Positions 22,512 to 35,577 of a stretch of 64,000 nt of DNA are shown piece after piece; position 1 is the stretch's first letter; every line of letters starts with the position of its first letter. A model generated the notes under the pieces. It did not search any database. It had not been told where the DNA came from and was given only the letters and a program-made list of their open reading frames with translations. The translations under genes and the position numbers were made by a program. The stretch comes from Neostapfia colusana (Eukaryota > Streptophyta > Magnoliopsida > Poales > Poaceae), in assembly GCA_030760725.1 (NCBI GenBank), contig JASWHV010000019.1:35715944-35779943 (forward strand). The letters run 5' to 3'.

Positions 22512-24079
22512 TGTACGATCGAAGAGCACGTGAAAAGCTACCAGAGGGGGGGTGAATGGCAGATTTAAACTTTTTAGCAGAAGCAACAAAAACCCCCTCG
22601 GCAGAAAATCGATCTGTTAAAGAAACCATGTATGCGGCTGATCTAAACGTGTTCAACCATGACAAAAGTGGTATATATTATATAGAATCAAGTCACAAAG
22701 ACACGACAACAAGAATCACGTAAATCTGTCAATAAAAACTCAAGTTATGATCGAAAGATCAAACGAGGGTCGATCTATTCTACTTGAGTAAAAACCAGAT
22801 CTGAAACACTGCAAAGAAACTCATGTATATCCGAAACTACCAATCAAATGACCATGAAATTTTCACAGATGATATATAATCAAGTTGTGAAGACAACCCA
22901 GAAATAATCACATCAATTGGATCTATAAAACTCGATTTATGATCAAAACAACGAAGCACTGTCGTGCTGTCCAGAAACTCGACGAGAAAGACTTGACAAA
23001 AACAAGTCGGATGAACAAGGCACAAAAGCTCCTCTAAATTATGAATTTTATTGATCAAAACATAATAGGAACAGCCGAAAGTCGTGCTCTCCACGAGCCT
23101 TGGCCTCCCTTTCTTATATAACCAACCCTAAGGCCAACCGAATTCAAACTAGGACTCCTACTCCTACTTGGATTCAAACTGTAACTTTCTAATACTTCTC
23201 AAGACTCTTATATACGCAGATAGAAGCAATCTTAAGACTTCCAAACACCTTAGGAACGTCTCAAACATTTCTAAAACAACTCTACTTCATGCCTAACACG
23301 AAATTCTATTATAACCAACTCGAAACTTTCCATAAACAAACCATAACCGCCTCAGCCGCAGCCTGAGCGCAAAATCCAGCCGGTTGAACCTTTTCAACCA
23401 TATCTCCACTTCCATATCTCTTCACCACGCCTTGGAACTATCTTGTCACGTCCATGCACTCCTTGGACGTCCACGATACCTTCATATGCATTGTTCTTAA
23501 TCCAAACATGCTGTGCGACCTCCCGATCAACTCAACCACAATTCCTCCCGAACTTGGTTGTTGAACCTCATCTTCTGCCTAAGACTAGTTCAATGGATCC
23601 CGTCACTAGCAATATAACTCAAGCAAAACCTGCACATGAATAAACCACCAATACTTTCGAGCACAAGTCCGTGACTTGACTCACGTTAGTTCCGAAAACC
23701 ACAACACCTTACGTGAACACCTCACATAAGCATGTTGCAAACCACAGCAAAACGTTAACCACCGTAAACAGCCATAACACTTCAAAAACATAGTAAAAGA
23801 TTACTAAGCAAACTTTCCATAGATGTAAAGCAAGTTCGAAATATTTGCATGGTAAAAACAGAACCATTGCGATTTAGCTCTGGACCTTGCCAAAGCTAAC
23901 CGGACCTTGATCTGGAGCTTAACAAACACATGTCTGACCTAGCCATAGCAAGTCGGACTTTACGTCAGATCTTGTCAGAGCTCGGACCTAGAGTCAGACC
24001 TTGACAAAAAGAGTGTTTTGGCAGAATTTCAAAACTTTTATTGTCATAGCCAATGTATTCAGCACACATAGGTCTCACA
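22512..24079 (-). mobile_element. 3' LTR of element D
   Basis: A 1,568-bp LTR, TGTACGATCGAAG...GGTCTCACA on the plus strand, matching 59295-60887. Relative to that copy it lacks about 24 bases near 23452 (after CACTCCTTG). No genes; the small ORFs are LTR sequence. Confidence 0.9.
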
Positions 24080-25112
24080 ATCTCCCCCTTGATGAATGCA
24101 TTGGCAACACCACTTAAAATCCGAACATTGGCTTATTCACATGAAAAGTTTTGAAAAAAATCAAATGAGAAAGAAATTTTGAAACAAAAAATTCTCCCCC
24201 TATACATATTTCTCCCCATTTGTAAATCAGAATGAAAATGAGAAGAAAAACGAAAATTCTCCCTCTGAGAAGAATTATGTCAAAACACTTGTGAATCGTG
24301 CAATGTGTGATCAATTTCTCCCCCTTTGACAATGTATTTAGCAAGGTTCAAAAGAGAAATTTTAATTGTTATGAGCATATTTTTAACATATACATATAAA
24401 ACAAAGCTCATCCAACCCATACTATCAAGTAACTTACACTATCACATTAATGAGATACATAAAGTAGTGAAAGCCATGCTAGAGATCAAGTGCAATTTTC
24501 AATTTAAGCAAGTCATGATCTCACAAACTTAACTATGTCAAGATCTGAAAGCATGACACTTGTTGCTGCATTCTAATTATTTTTCAAAGCACAAATTCAG
24601 ATCATATGACATTTGCAATAGATTATATGCCGCATCAGCCTTATTCTAACCAACCAAGCCAAGCCTATGTCATTTGATAATTAGAAGCTTAAGGACATGG
24701 TTTTAGTCATACATAACTTCTTCCAAGTTCATATCTAACTGCAATGATAAGCCATCTCAAAAGAAGAAGTGCGATGCATGCATATTCTCTTGGTCTTTTT
24801 CTCAATTTTTCATTTGAACATAAAAGCTCAACATGTGAATAGTTGATTTATTATTTTTTTCATTATTAAAAGCACTTGTGAGCATGCAACAAGTTTAAAA
24901 CAGCAAGAAAGTTCGATCATAACCAGATTTAGTGTAAATAATTATTCCAATTACTAGTCATGGCAAAAACTACAAAATGTATAACATGAATAATGTAGTA
25001 AGAACTTTCAGCATAAAAAGGAATCACAAAGTCATATATGTATGAAATACTATGCTCATATTATTTTAAATTCAGATTCACACATAGACTTTCCAAGATT
25101 CAAAACTCCCCC
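24080..25112 (-). other. 3' untranslated region of element D with several polypurine tracts
   Basis: There is no gene here; it is AT-rich. Directly next to the LTR is ATCTCCCCCTTG (24080-24091). Further C-rich tracts (purine-rich on the element strand) occur near 24193 (TTCTCCCCCTATAC), 24211 (TTTCTCCCCATTTG), 24318 (TTCTCCCCCTTTG) and 25105 (AACTCCCCCTCAATTT). Several PPT copies upstream of the 3' LTR are a reported Sirevirus hallmark. No envelope-like ORF is seen. Confidence 0.7.
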
Positions 25113-25320
25113 TCAATTTAAGGCATGAGGATGCATAACCCTTATTTCACTATGAATGAAACAAAAATGAGTGAAATCCAAAGGTTTTGTAAAAATGCCA
25201 GCCAATTGTTGTTCGGTATCTACATGGTGAATTACAATGTTTCCTTTTTCAACATTATCATGGCGAAAGTTATACCTAATGTCAATTTTCTTTGTTCTCG
25301 AATGTTGCATGGGGTTTTTA
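25113..25320 (-). pseudogene. pol: RNase H C-terminal end of element D pol
   Basis: This reads PMQHSRTKKIDIRYNFRHDN then VDTEQQLAGIFTKPLD, the standard end of Copia RNase H (normally HSRTKHIDIR.HF..D.VE.G.......T..QLADIFTKPL). The stop is near 25113. The preceding part of the domain continues at 39667 on the other side of element B, which inserted inside this gene and duplicated TTTTA. Confidence 0.88.
25316..25320 (+). repeat. Left target duplication of element B
   Basis: TTTTA, identical to 39667-39671. Confidence 0.85.
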
Positions 25321-28300
25321 TGAGGGGGACCCGGCCCGTATCATGGGGCCGTGCCTCTCACCCAGGAATCGCATTGGGTGGTGCGTGTTATGCGGCACAC
25401 ATATAAGGAAAACGGTATTACATATCTCAAAAGCGGAAGTCTATAAACAGCTCACGTCGAATAACTAATGAGCACTCGAGAAGAGGTCCAGCCCGCGGAC
25501 TCCTCTCGCTAGCAACACGAAGACATTGCAGCGGCCGGGTTCTCCATGTGTTACATGACTCGGAAGTCTCACCGGACAACCTTCTTCATAAGCGGCTATG
25601 TTAACCTGCAAAACCACTCATATAGCAAGAGTGAGCACAAAGGCTCAGCAAGACTTAACCGTCTCTCCTAAAGCATGTAGCTCTACATGAAGGTAACTTA
25701 AGACATAAAAATAACATTCATATTTTAGCCATCATAGTCAGACCTTGCGCCAAGCAACATTGGAACTCCACAATCAAACAAGAAACGCTTCATTCCATTG
25801 TTACTTGTCCCAAGGTGGAAATTAACTATAGTTTGATCTATCACTACTTCATACATGGTTTTCATGCAATTCCCATTATCATAGCAGCACTTTAAACTTG
25901 CAAACGGTTCTCACACAACTTTATTATTACGTCACAGCACAGTGAGCAAGTGGTACTCATAACCACAAGGTACGGTGATTCGAATCAAACACTGCCCGGA
26001 TAACTCGACACATACGCCCACCTATGAAGACCCAAATCTGGCGTCCTTCATTACGTCGTATGTGGCAACCTTTCGAAGGACACTCGACTGTAGAACCAGT
26101 CGCACAATCTCGGGCTCAAAGGTCTAACGAGAAGATGTGGTATGCCTCTACAATCCAGTTAACCTGGTACATCAGTTTTCTGGGTCTCATATAACAGTAA
26201 GCATCTGGTACACAACTCAATACTTGCTCCCAGAGTCGCACACGGCTCGGTCCTTAACCGACACAGGCAGAGCTACTCGACCAAGACCTCGTCTTGTCAC
26301 TTCCTAACCCTCCTGCCCGGTCTCACGTTTAGAAATATAAACTTTAGTTTGCCTCTTCCAACCACACCCCTGTAATCCTGAACTATAGCTCACGAGTAGA
26401 TTCCAACTACTCTTCTACCGGATGTCATAACATATTTAGCACAGCATTATCCTACAGCGGTGACACTTTTCTACCCTTGACTCCAGGGTTCATTTGGTCA
26501 TGCATTTGGAGTATAATACATACTTGACCTAATGCACATACAAACTCTAACCATAGTAGTGAACAAAGTAAAAACTTTATAAACAACTTAAATGCAAACT
26601 GGAGCTTGCCTTGGTTTTGCAGGTGACTAAGTATCTATTCAGTTAGTGAAGCCACTTGTGGCTTGATCACTCGCTTTCCTTCCTCTTTGATCTCCACTTC
26701 AATTGCTTCACAATCTTCACGTAGAGGCTACACGTTATGAATATGCATATTTTAATTGTAAATCTTTTGCTAACAAGTTCTAAAGACAAGTTTAAAACTG
26801 GAACTCTGTTTGAGAATTTAAAATTACACTAGTGCTAGTGAATTGGGTTTGGGTTTATGCACTATGATCAAGTGATAAGTGTTTTTCATCACTTGTGTGT
26901 TGATCACCTAATGAGGTTTAACAGAACAGTACTGATCCAAAGCTCCAATGGAGCTGAAAATTTTCAAGTGAGTTCTTGTCACAAGAAAGTAATCTGGACC
27001 AAAATTTAGAATTTTTCAATGAGTAGTTCACTCAGAATAATTTCCTAAGCATTTAGGCAAAAAGGAATTAATTCTAAATAAATTTGCACTTTCATGCAAC
27101 TCCAAGTGAACCACAATTTCAAACATAGCTCAGGGAGCATGTATGAATTGTCCTATGATTTTTGGAGCTAAAAATTGCCCATAACTGAATTTCCATGTTT
27201 TGGAAATTCTATGAAATTGTTTCTGTATCCATTTGAACACAGCCAGATAGAATCCGAATGATCCTAACCAAATCAAATCCAAATGCTCTGACATTTTTAC
27301 ATGAGTTAACGAACATCCTAAATAATATTCTGGCGAAATTTTAGGATTTTTGGATGAACCAAACTCCCTCTAAAAACTTTAGCTGAAAATATTTAAAGAA
27401 TTTTCCAGAAATTAATAATTATTTCCATACCACTTGGGTTCCATATTCGGATATAGTTTTTAAATCTGAATCCAACCCAATTTGAATCACTAAATTTGGA
27501 GCTTCCTAGCAAAAGTTATGAGGTTCTAAAGTTTGAACCAAATTTGAGGAATTCAAATAACTCGGGAAACATTTAAATTCTGACCACGGGCCGAGGGTGA
27601 CGTGTCAGCTCCTCGGTGCAGCCACACCGGGGTTCACAGGTATTTTGGCTGTAGCCACAAGAAATCAAATAGCCACAGCCGATCCCGGTTTAAACTACTG
27701 CCGCTGACAGGTGGGGACGACAGGTTCTTCTTCTTCCTCGGTCAGTTTCCCGCGCCCACGCCTCCCCCTCGCTGGCAGTGGCGGCGCCCTCGCCGGACTC
27801 GACTTCACGGCCGATTCTCGGCCCGATACTTGCCGCCAGGGGGTTTTCAGCTATGAGGAAGCGATTGGCGCGGTGCTCTCGGCCTGCCGGTGGCCGGAAG
27901 TAGGCCGACGACGTGCGGCGGCTCCGGCCGACCTTTGGTGCCGTGGTCCGATCACCCTATCTCGCCAAAGGTTCAGAAAATTTGCTCTAAAGCATCAGTA
28001 GACCTTGAGGAAGATCGACAAGCAAGCAAATACCCTCGGAAAAGGTGGCTAGTAGGGTTTCATCGTGCACCCGAGCATCCCCGCCATGGCCACCGATCGA
28101 AAACCTCAAAGTGGGGTGCATCTACCCGGTTTTTAAGCAAGGTCTATGAAGGAAAAATGTGCCCTAACCACTCTAGCTTCTGTGTGTTCCACATGAACAA
28201 CTCAAACCGAGAATTGAGCGTCAATTTCCTAGAATCTTACCCGTGGTTAGGTTTTTCCCGGCCGAGAGCAAAACTCAGAATTCTCGAGCTCCGGTGCACG

Positions 28301-29311
28301 GCTTGAGCTGAAACTTGGCGAGGAGCAGCGCAGTTAGTTGGCATGTTTTGGAGTGCACTCGCTCGGTCGTGAAACTTCCTGGTGCAAGCTGTCCATGAGA
28401 GCCCAAGCTACGGCTGCTTTAGGTTGCCGCCCGACGAGACCATTCTAGAGCGGGGAACGACGGGAGCTGCGGTTTATCGCGCTGAGGAGGTGAAGGACGA
28501 CCAGGCTTTGCCATTTTTAAGCTCGCGGAGGCATTATGCGCAAGTTTTGCTGATCTCCGGGTGAGCACCGAGGATGCGGCGGTGAGCTACGGTGTTTCGG
28601 CTCTGTTTCATGTGTGAGGGGTAGCAAGGCCTCGGTGTCATGCACGTAACGATTGCTTCACCAGCTGCTGAGGTGAAAGTAGGTCTCCAGTGCGATGACA
28701 CCATGAGGAGGTGGCGCGGCGCTCAGCAATCGGTGGCGCTCCTCTGTTGCACAGCGGCTATGAGTGCAAACCCAGAGAACAGAGACAATTGCCTTCGGTT
28801 GTAAGTCTTCTCCCCTCAATGACAAGTAGGTCCCACTGCTCTTCTCCCAAAAGATTTTGCAAATTCAGCATAGTGCAAACTCCAGCCATGAAGAGCTCAA
28901 ATTTGAAAGCCATTTGGAAAATTTGACAAGGTGCACTTCAGTTTCAAATTCGAATTCAAATTTCAATGAAATTCAGAAGCCTCTTTGATATACATATCAA
29001 AGCACATTCAAATTTTCTCAAAAATTGTCTTCCTCATAATTTGGACCTGAAGAATTCAAATATGGATTCAATCATTTAATTTTGTGGCTGCAAAGGGGAG
29101 GTTTACAACCACAGTTTACATCCTTCATTTAAAAATGACCACCTTTGCATTTAAATGATCAATTGAATTCAAAGTGGACTTTAATTCATGTGCTTGCTCA
29201 TGACAACCTTCACATGTTTAGAAAAGTTTTTTTGCAAGTCCCATTCTTGAATTTAAACTCAACTTTATTCACCACTCAAGTTTTCCAATTACAAGTTTTG
29301 GGACTTTTACA
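25321..29311 (-). mobile_element. 3' LTR of element B
   Basis: A 3,991-bp LTR, TGAGGGGGACCCGG...GGACTTTTACA. It lacks about 60 bases near 25435 that the 5' copy has at 35707-35765. The ends of the missing piece share the short repeat GCGGAAG, suggesting deletion between short repeats. The GC-rich transcribed region is at 27590-28800. The ORFs of 84-138 codons there (27602-28306) are repeated in the other LTR and match no family. Confidence 0.88.
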
Positions 29312-29347
29312 TTCCTCCCCCCTTTAAAAGAATCTCGTCCCGAGATT
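29312..29347 (-). other. Polypurine tract and pre-PPT palindrome of element B
   Basis: On the minus strand AATCTCGGGACGAGATT (29347-29331) precedes CTTTTAAAGGGGGGAGGAA, ending at the LTR. Confidence 0.85.
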
Positions 29348-29376
29348 CATGATTAAGAACAATGTGGGGAGGACAA

Positions 29377-32300
29377 CTATTGTACATAATTCTCTAATAG
29401 CTCCGGACGATTGAGTTGTAAATATTCATCGCTTTCCCATGTAGCTTCCCCGGACGTATGATTTTCCCTATAGTACTTTGAAAAATCGCAACGTCCGGTT
29501 TATTGTCTCGCTAGTCTTTTCATCAATTATCCGGGTTGGACGCTCAACATAAGTAAGGTCCGGCTTTAAATCTGCTGCTCCTTCCATGAGAATTTCCGTT
29601 GGAACTTTCAAACACTTCCTCAACTGAGATATGTGGAAGACGTTATGAACTCCGGCTAAGGCTGCCGGTAACTCCAAACCCTATGCCACAGTTCCACATC
29701 CTTCGATGATGGCGAAGGGACCGATAAAACGCGGAGCTAATTTTTCTTTCACTCCGAATCGGTGAATCCCCTTCATAGGAGATACGTGGAGATATACGTG
29801 GTCTCCAACTTGAAAGTTCAGAGGACGACGTCTCTTATCCGCATAGCTCTTTTGTCTGGACTGAGCGGTTTTAAGATTTGCTTGAATAAGCCTTACCTGT
29901 TCTTCTGCTTCATTTACGAGATCAACCCCCGTAAATAACTCTCTCGCCAGATTCACACCAGTTCAAGAGCGTGCGGCACTTCCGGCCATAGAGAGCCTAA
30001 TAAGGTGTCATTTTGTTGCTCGTTTGATAACCGTTGTTATACGAGAACTCCGCCAACGGTAAGTGATCATCCAAGCTCTTACCGTGGTGGATGGCACACG
30101 CTCTTAGCATATGTCCAAGTATTTGATTCACCCTCTCAGTTTGCCCGTCGGTTTGAGGGTGATACGTGGAGCATCGAATCAATTTGGTTCCCAAGGATCC
30201 GTGTAGCTGCTCCCAGAAACGGGCTACAAACAGTGACCCTCTGTCGGACACAATGGTACGGGGAACTCCATATAAGTACAATATCCGTGCTATGTACAAC
30301 TCCGCATACTGCTTGGCGTTGTATTTGGTATGCACCGGAATGAAGCGTGCTGATTTGGTTAACCGGTCAACGATCACCCAAATCGAATCATGGTGGTGGG
30401 AGGACATCGGCAACCCGACGATGAAATCCATACTCAAGTCTTCCCACTTCCATGCCGGTAGTTGCAGTGGTTGCAGCAGTCCCAACTTCTTTATATGGTC
30501 GGCCTTAAGTCTAAGACACATATCACATTCTGAAACGTACTTTGCAACTTCACATTTCATACGTGTCCACCAAAACTTCTTCCAAAGGTCTTGGTACATT
30601 TTATTGCTGCCCGAATGAATGGAAATTTAGACAAATGAGCTTCATCCAAAATTTTCTTCCGCAGCCTCATATCACGGGGCACGAATATCCGGTCCTTGAA
30701 ACATAAGGTATCTTCATCATCTAACCGGAAACATTTCATTTCCCCCTTCTTCAATCTCCTTTTAATATGTGCCATGCCCTTGTCTCGCTTTTGAGATTTC
30801 ATAACCTCCTCTTTTAATGTGGTTATGAGAGCTAGATTATGTAGAGGTCCATATGGAACCAAGTAGAGACCCGGTTCTTCCTCTTCTATCGGTGAAATGG
30901 TCAGACTATGAATATGAGAATTCCGGCTGAGTGCATCGGTAACAACATTTGCCTTGCCCGGATGATAATGAATTTCAATCTGATAGTCTTTGATCAGCTC
31001 TAACCATCTCTGTTGTCGCATATTCAACTCTTTTTGAGTGAATATGTACTTCAAGCTTTTGTGGTCGGCGTAGAGATGAACCAGATTTCCCAATAGGTAC
31101 TGTCTCCACATCTTCAAAGCTAGCACCACGGCAGCAAGCACGAGATCATGAATGGATAATGTTGTTCTTGATTCCGTAATTGCTGTGATCCATATGCGAC
31201 CACGCGTCCTCCTTGCATGAGTACACAACCAAGTCCTATGCCGGACGCATCACAATAAACATCGAAGGGCTTGGTTGTATCCAGTTGAGCTAAAACTGAA
31301 GCTGTTGTGAGGTGTTTCACCAACGTTTGAAAAGTTTCCTCACATGGCTTGCTCCAATCATATTTGATGCCCTTTTTCAGTAGCTCCGTCATGGGTTTAG
31401 AGGTTTTCGAGAAGCCCGGGATGAACCTCCGATAATATCCCGCCAAACCTAGGAAGCTACGAACATAATGCACTGATGTTGAGACTTCCATTGCAGCACT
31501 TGTTCAATATTGCTCGGATCAACTGCAATGCCTTCCGGTGAGATAATATGTCCAAGAAATGACACTTAGTTGATCCATAATTCACATTTTCTAAACACTG
31601 CATAGAGCTTGTGATCTCTCAGTCGTTGGAGCACAATATGCAAATGTTTAGTGTGTTCCTCCTCTAATTTGGAATAGACCAAGATATCGTCGATGAATAC
31701 CACGATGAACTGATCCAACTCCGGCATGAACACCGAGTTCATAAGATACATAAAGTGAGCCGGAGCATTGGTCAAACCAAATGACATGACAAGATACTCA
31801 TAGAGTCCATATCTTGTCAAGAATACTCATTTCGGGATATCCACCGATCGAATCTTTATTTGATGATACCCCAACCTTAAGTCCATCCTGGAGAAGACTT
31901 TAGCACCCACTAGCTGATCGAAGAGAATATCAATTCTTGGTAGTGGATACTTGTTCTTTATCGTCACAACATTTAACGGACGATAATCGACGCATAGCCT
32001 CAGCGTCTCATCCTTCTTCTTCACAAATAAAGCTGAGCAACCCCATGGTGATGAACTTGGACAAATAAACCCCTTGTCCATCAGATCTTTGAGTTGCTCC
32101 TTTTGTTCAGCTAATTCATTCGGAGCCATTTTGTATGGTCTCCGAGAGATCAGCATGGTTCCCGGTATGAACTCTATTTGAATTCCACCTCGCGCTCAGG
32201 TGGTAAGCCTGGAAGATCTTCGGGAAACACGTCCAGATATTCACGGGCTACCGGAATGTCTTCTAGCTTGCAGGCTTCGTCATTACATACTTCCGGGACT

Positions 32301-33840
32301 TTGGAAACAGCTTTGCCGAGATACAACGTATGACGCCCATGAAGTGGAGAGTCCAAATGAACACTCCTGTTCTCGATGACCAGAACAGCCCTATGGAAAG
32401 TTAACCATGATATTCCCAATATGGCATCGATTCCTTGATCTTCGAAAATGATAAGGGTGGTAGGATAAACTTTTCCACCAAAACAGAGTGGCGCTCTAGA
32501 AACGATTTCATTAGTCGATATGTCTCCACCTGGCGAATGAATAAGGTAAGAACCTTTTGTAATAATTGTGGAGATCTGATCCCGGATCACCATCGCCTTG
32601 CTAATTAAGTTATGTGTTGCACTAGAGTCGAATATAATGACAACCGGCTTGTCATTTAAGGTGAACCTGCCCGCAAGAACAGGTCCTCCCTAGGGCATAT
32701 CATCGACTGACACATAATTAACAATTCCTTCTTTGGACATGGCTTTTCTATGCTGTCCAAGATCATTATTTAGAACTGGACCCACAGACATTCTGTTGCT
32801 GCTCGGTTCAGTTGCTTCATTGACGTTGTTTTCATTGTCAAATTGAAGTGGGATACCACTCGGTTCCGCTGCGAAATCACCCTGATCATCTTCAGCCTCT
32901 TGAGGGAAATAACATTCTGGTGCACCTTGTTGGTACTGAGGTGCACGAGAAATAATTTGTTGCTGAAGTGGAGGTAAATAAAACCTCTGTGGAGTATAAG
33001 AGTCGTCATACTCCAAGAATGACTGCACCTTTTGTGGAATCTCTCGACCGGAAGGTGAACGGATTACCAACCGATACTTCTGAGGCAGATAATTGCATTC
33101 ATCCTGTGATGAGTCCCTCTACATCTTTTCTTGAAGGTAGAGATTGGAATAATATTTCTGAGTGATAGCACAGCTAACAAACTCATCAAAATTCTTTTGG
33201 CTAACTTGAGCCAACTCACATCGCAGCCTAGCAGTCAGCCCTCGGTAAAAATGATAACCCTTCATGGCTGGTGATTTCACATAATCAGGAACATATTGAG
33301 CTAGGCGATTAAATTCTTTCGCATACTCAATAACACTCAATCCCCTTGTTTTAGATTCCAGAATTCATCAAGACTTGTTTGCATTATGCCCGCAGGAACG
33401 AAAGGAGCACGAAATGCATCCTGGAACTTCGTCCATGTGACTCGATGCCCTTCTAGTTAGATAGCAAGGTATTCTGCCCACCATGCTCCAGCAAAGCTGT
33501 GAAGCTGCTGAGTGTCAAATAGAGTCTTCTGGAATTCATCACATTGAATCAACCCAAACTCTGACTCAATGACACGTAACCAGTGATTTGCTTCACAATG
33601 GTCAGCCGCTTCGGAGAATACCGGCGGTTGTGTTGCTAAGAAATCTAGATAAGTGCTCAGGGTTGGCATGTGATGTTGAGCTTCTCTATTTATTCCTTGC
33701 TGAACTAGAGTTTGGAGAGTTTCATTCATCTTCGCCATAATTTCTGCCAATCCGGTTGGCGATGGCTCCTGTGATGAAGTCGAGTCATTCCCACTTCGAC
33801 TTGAACCTCTAAGCTCCATTTGAGAATGTGTGCGTACCAT
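29377..33840 (-). pseudogene. gag-pol: Element B gag-pol polyprotein, many breaks
   Basis: Full domain order survives in pieces from right to left. Gag starts MVRTHSQMELRGSS at 33840. Its capsid part has GAWWAEYL then, after an in-frame stop near 33460 and a frame change near 33341, SVIEYAKEFNRLAQYVPDY (33330). A Gln/Pro-rich linker without a zinc knuckle lies at 33070-32690. The protease region is damaged at its active site but DAILGISWL remains (~32400). RT has LRLCVDYRPLN (~32000) and VVFIDDILVYS (~31690). RNase H has FDVYCDASGIG (~31270). Integrase has IHPG-like finger remains, VWVIVDRLTK and TDGQTERVN (30600-30000), a GPF module (~29720) and the chromodomain-like end TLRFFKVL (~29490), finishing at the TAG 29379-29377. 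Frames change at least eight times. It is inactive. Confidence 0.9.
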
Positions 33841-35577
33841 ACTGCACGAAACAAATTTTGAGTCAATCAAAATTCTATCCCAGCAGTAAGTAAAGATAAG
33901 TAAAACATTAACATGTCATGAACTTTATGAAAGCATAACCACATTCATGTTTAAACAAATCTTAAGTACGCTAAACTAATCAGCTGGACTACCCTGACCA
34001 GTTCACACAAACTCCAAAATTTACTCAAGTTAACTACAGATTCATAACTTAAGTTCAATACCAAATTTTAGTAAACTTCAGTATCTTTCCAACGAGTACT
34101 CGTATGCCTTCATATCCCTTCTGGATCAAAAGTTATGATTTTCCGAATTTGACAGAATTCCTGGATAAAATTTGCCAGCATCTCCTTTGTATGTGGCTAA
34201 CTTTATCACAGTTGTATATGCAAATACAGTAAGAATCTGAACCAACTTTTAACTACAACAATGTTGCACATTTCATAACCTTTCCAACGGTGTATCATAG
34301 GCTCCTTAAGGATTTTCTACAGAAAGTTATGGCTTAAAAACAGAAAGGTCCAGAGAGGTTTTGCTGCTGTCCTGGTTCTGAACAGTTTGCCTTCAACTGG
34401 ACTTTTTACCAATTCAACGTGTGATATTAATCTAGAGGTCTACAAAGAAGTTGTAGAGAACTTTAAAATATTTGCAGAAATTTATCATACACATTAATTG
34501 GGTAAAGCTACTCAGAGTTATGCTCTGTTAAAGTCCAGCAAGAATTCCTGCCAGAAACAGAGCACTCTGTTTTTGAAACCTTTTAAGCCTAGTCATTCTC
34601 TCATTTGAATCTTAGCTCAAAATAAGAGTTCAGTAACTAATATTTGATTCAAACTTCCATTTTTAGTTGAAATTTAGTTCATGAATCATTTCTTTATAGG
34701 GAAGAGGTTATTAAGTGTAGTACGGTGTCGATACACCGTAAGAAACTTGTCAGTACTACGTTCCTCAAAAGAAGGAAAATCCTAACCGGATTATACCGGT
34801 ATATACGTCTCAGTTGTGGCACTAAACGGTATCTCGCACACGTGTACTACACGGAATACATACGTGGTTAGTACCTGCAGAAGAACACTCAATAGTGATG
34901 CACTCAAAGGTTGTTGTCATTTCAGGCAGGTCCATATTTGAAAGTAAGTACATACGCCCGTATCATTGCCATACGGCCATCCTTGAGTTAAGCCACGTCT
35001 CAAGGTACGTGATTGTGTTTTTACACCAGATAACGGGGAACCCGAGTAGAGCGCGAAAGGGTCGTCACGGTTGGGAATTTTATCATTCCAACAGATACCA
35101 CCTACTGCCCTGCAGGGCACGCCGATGGCAAGCGCTGCGTATGTCCTCCTAGGCTATTTCCAGAAGAACACACTATCGCGTTACCGACCACATGATGGGG
35201 TTTCCACTTTTTTGCCTAATGCACGCCAGGGACCAGCGTTTCATATGAACTCAGGAACATAAAGAGTTCAAGAGTTTCATATTAACGTCTCACACCAAGC
35301 TGTGAGACATATCGCTGAACCACATCCTCGTCAGGGGACCTACTGAAATTGAACCGCTTTCAGGGGCGTTCCTTGCCATTCTTACCAGAGCGTAGGTGCG
35401 TCGTTACATAATCAACATTCAGAATTATAACACATATGTTAGTCATGCCACTTTAAGTAACTATCCTAAAGAGTCCTTATTTAGGCATACTAGCGAATCC
35501 TCACTGTAATCCTATGTTTTTGTCATAATACGATCCTTATTCTGTGCGCTATTACTAATGCGGCTCTAATACCACGC
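33841..35577 (-). other. Leader and primer site of element B
   Basis: 1.7 kb with no gene. The primer site (minus TGGTATTAGAGC, 35574-35563) has one change from the usual TGGTATCAGAGC. The leader shares two blocks with A and C: 34885-34749 (TTCTGCAGGTACTAACC to GTAGTACTGAC) and the ACAGAGTGCTCTGT dyad at 34570-34557. There is no ORF0 equivalent. Confidence 0.7.

Noticed and set aside
27602..28306. ORFs of 84-138 codons in the B LTR (and 37959-38497)
   Set aside because: GC-rich LTR sequence; the frames differ in length and content between the two LTR copies, with no coding signature.
30005..30618. ORFs of 112 and 150 codons on the plus strand (also 46037-46471)
   Set aside because: Exact antisense shadows of the integrase of B and C.
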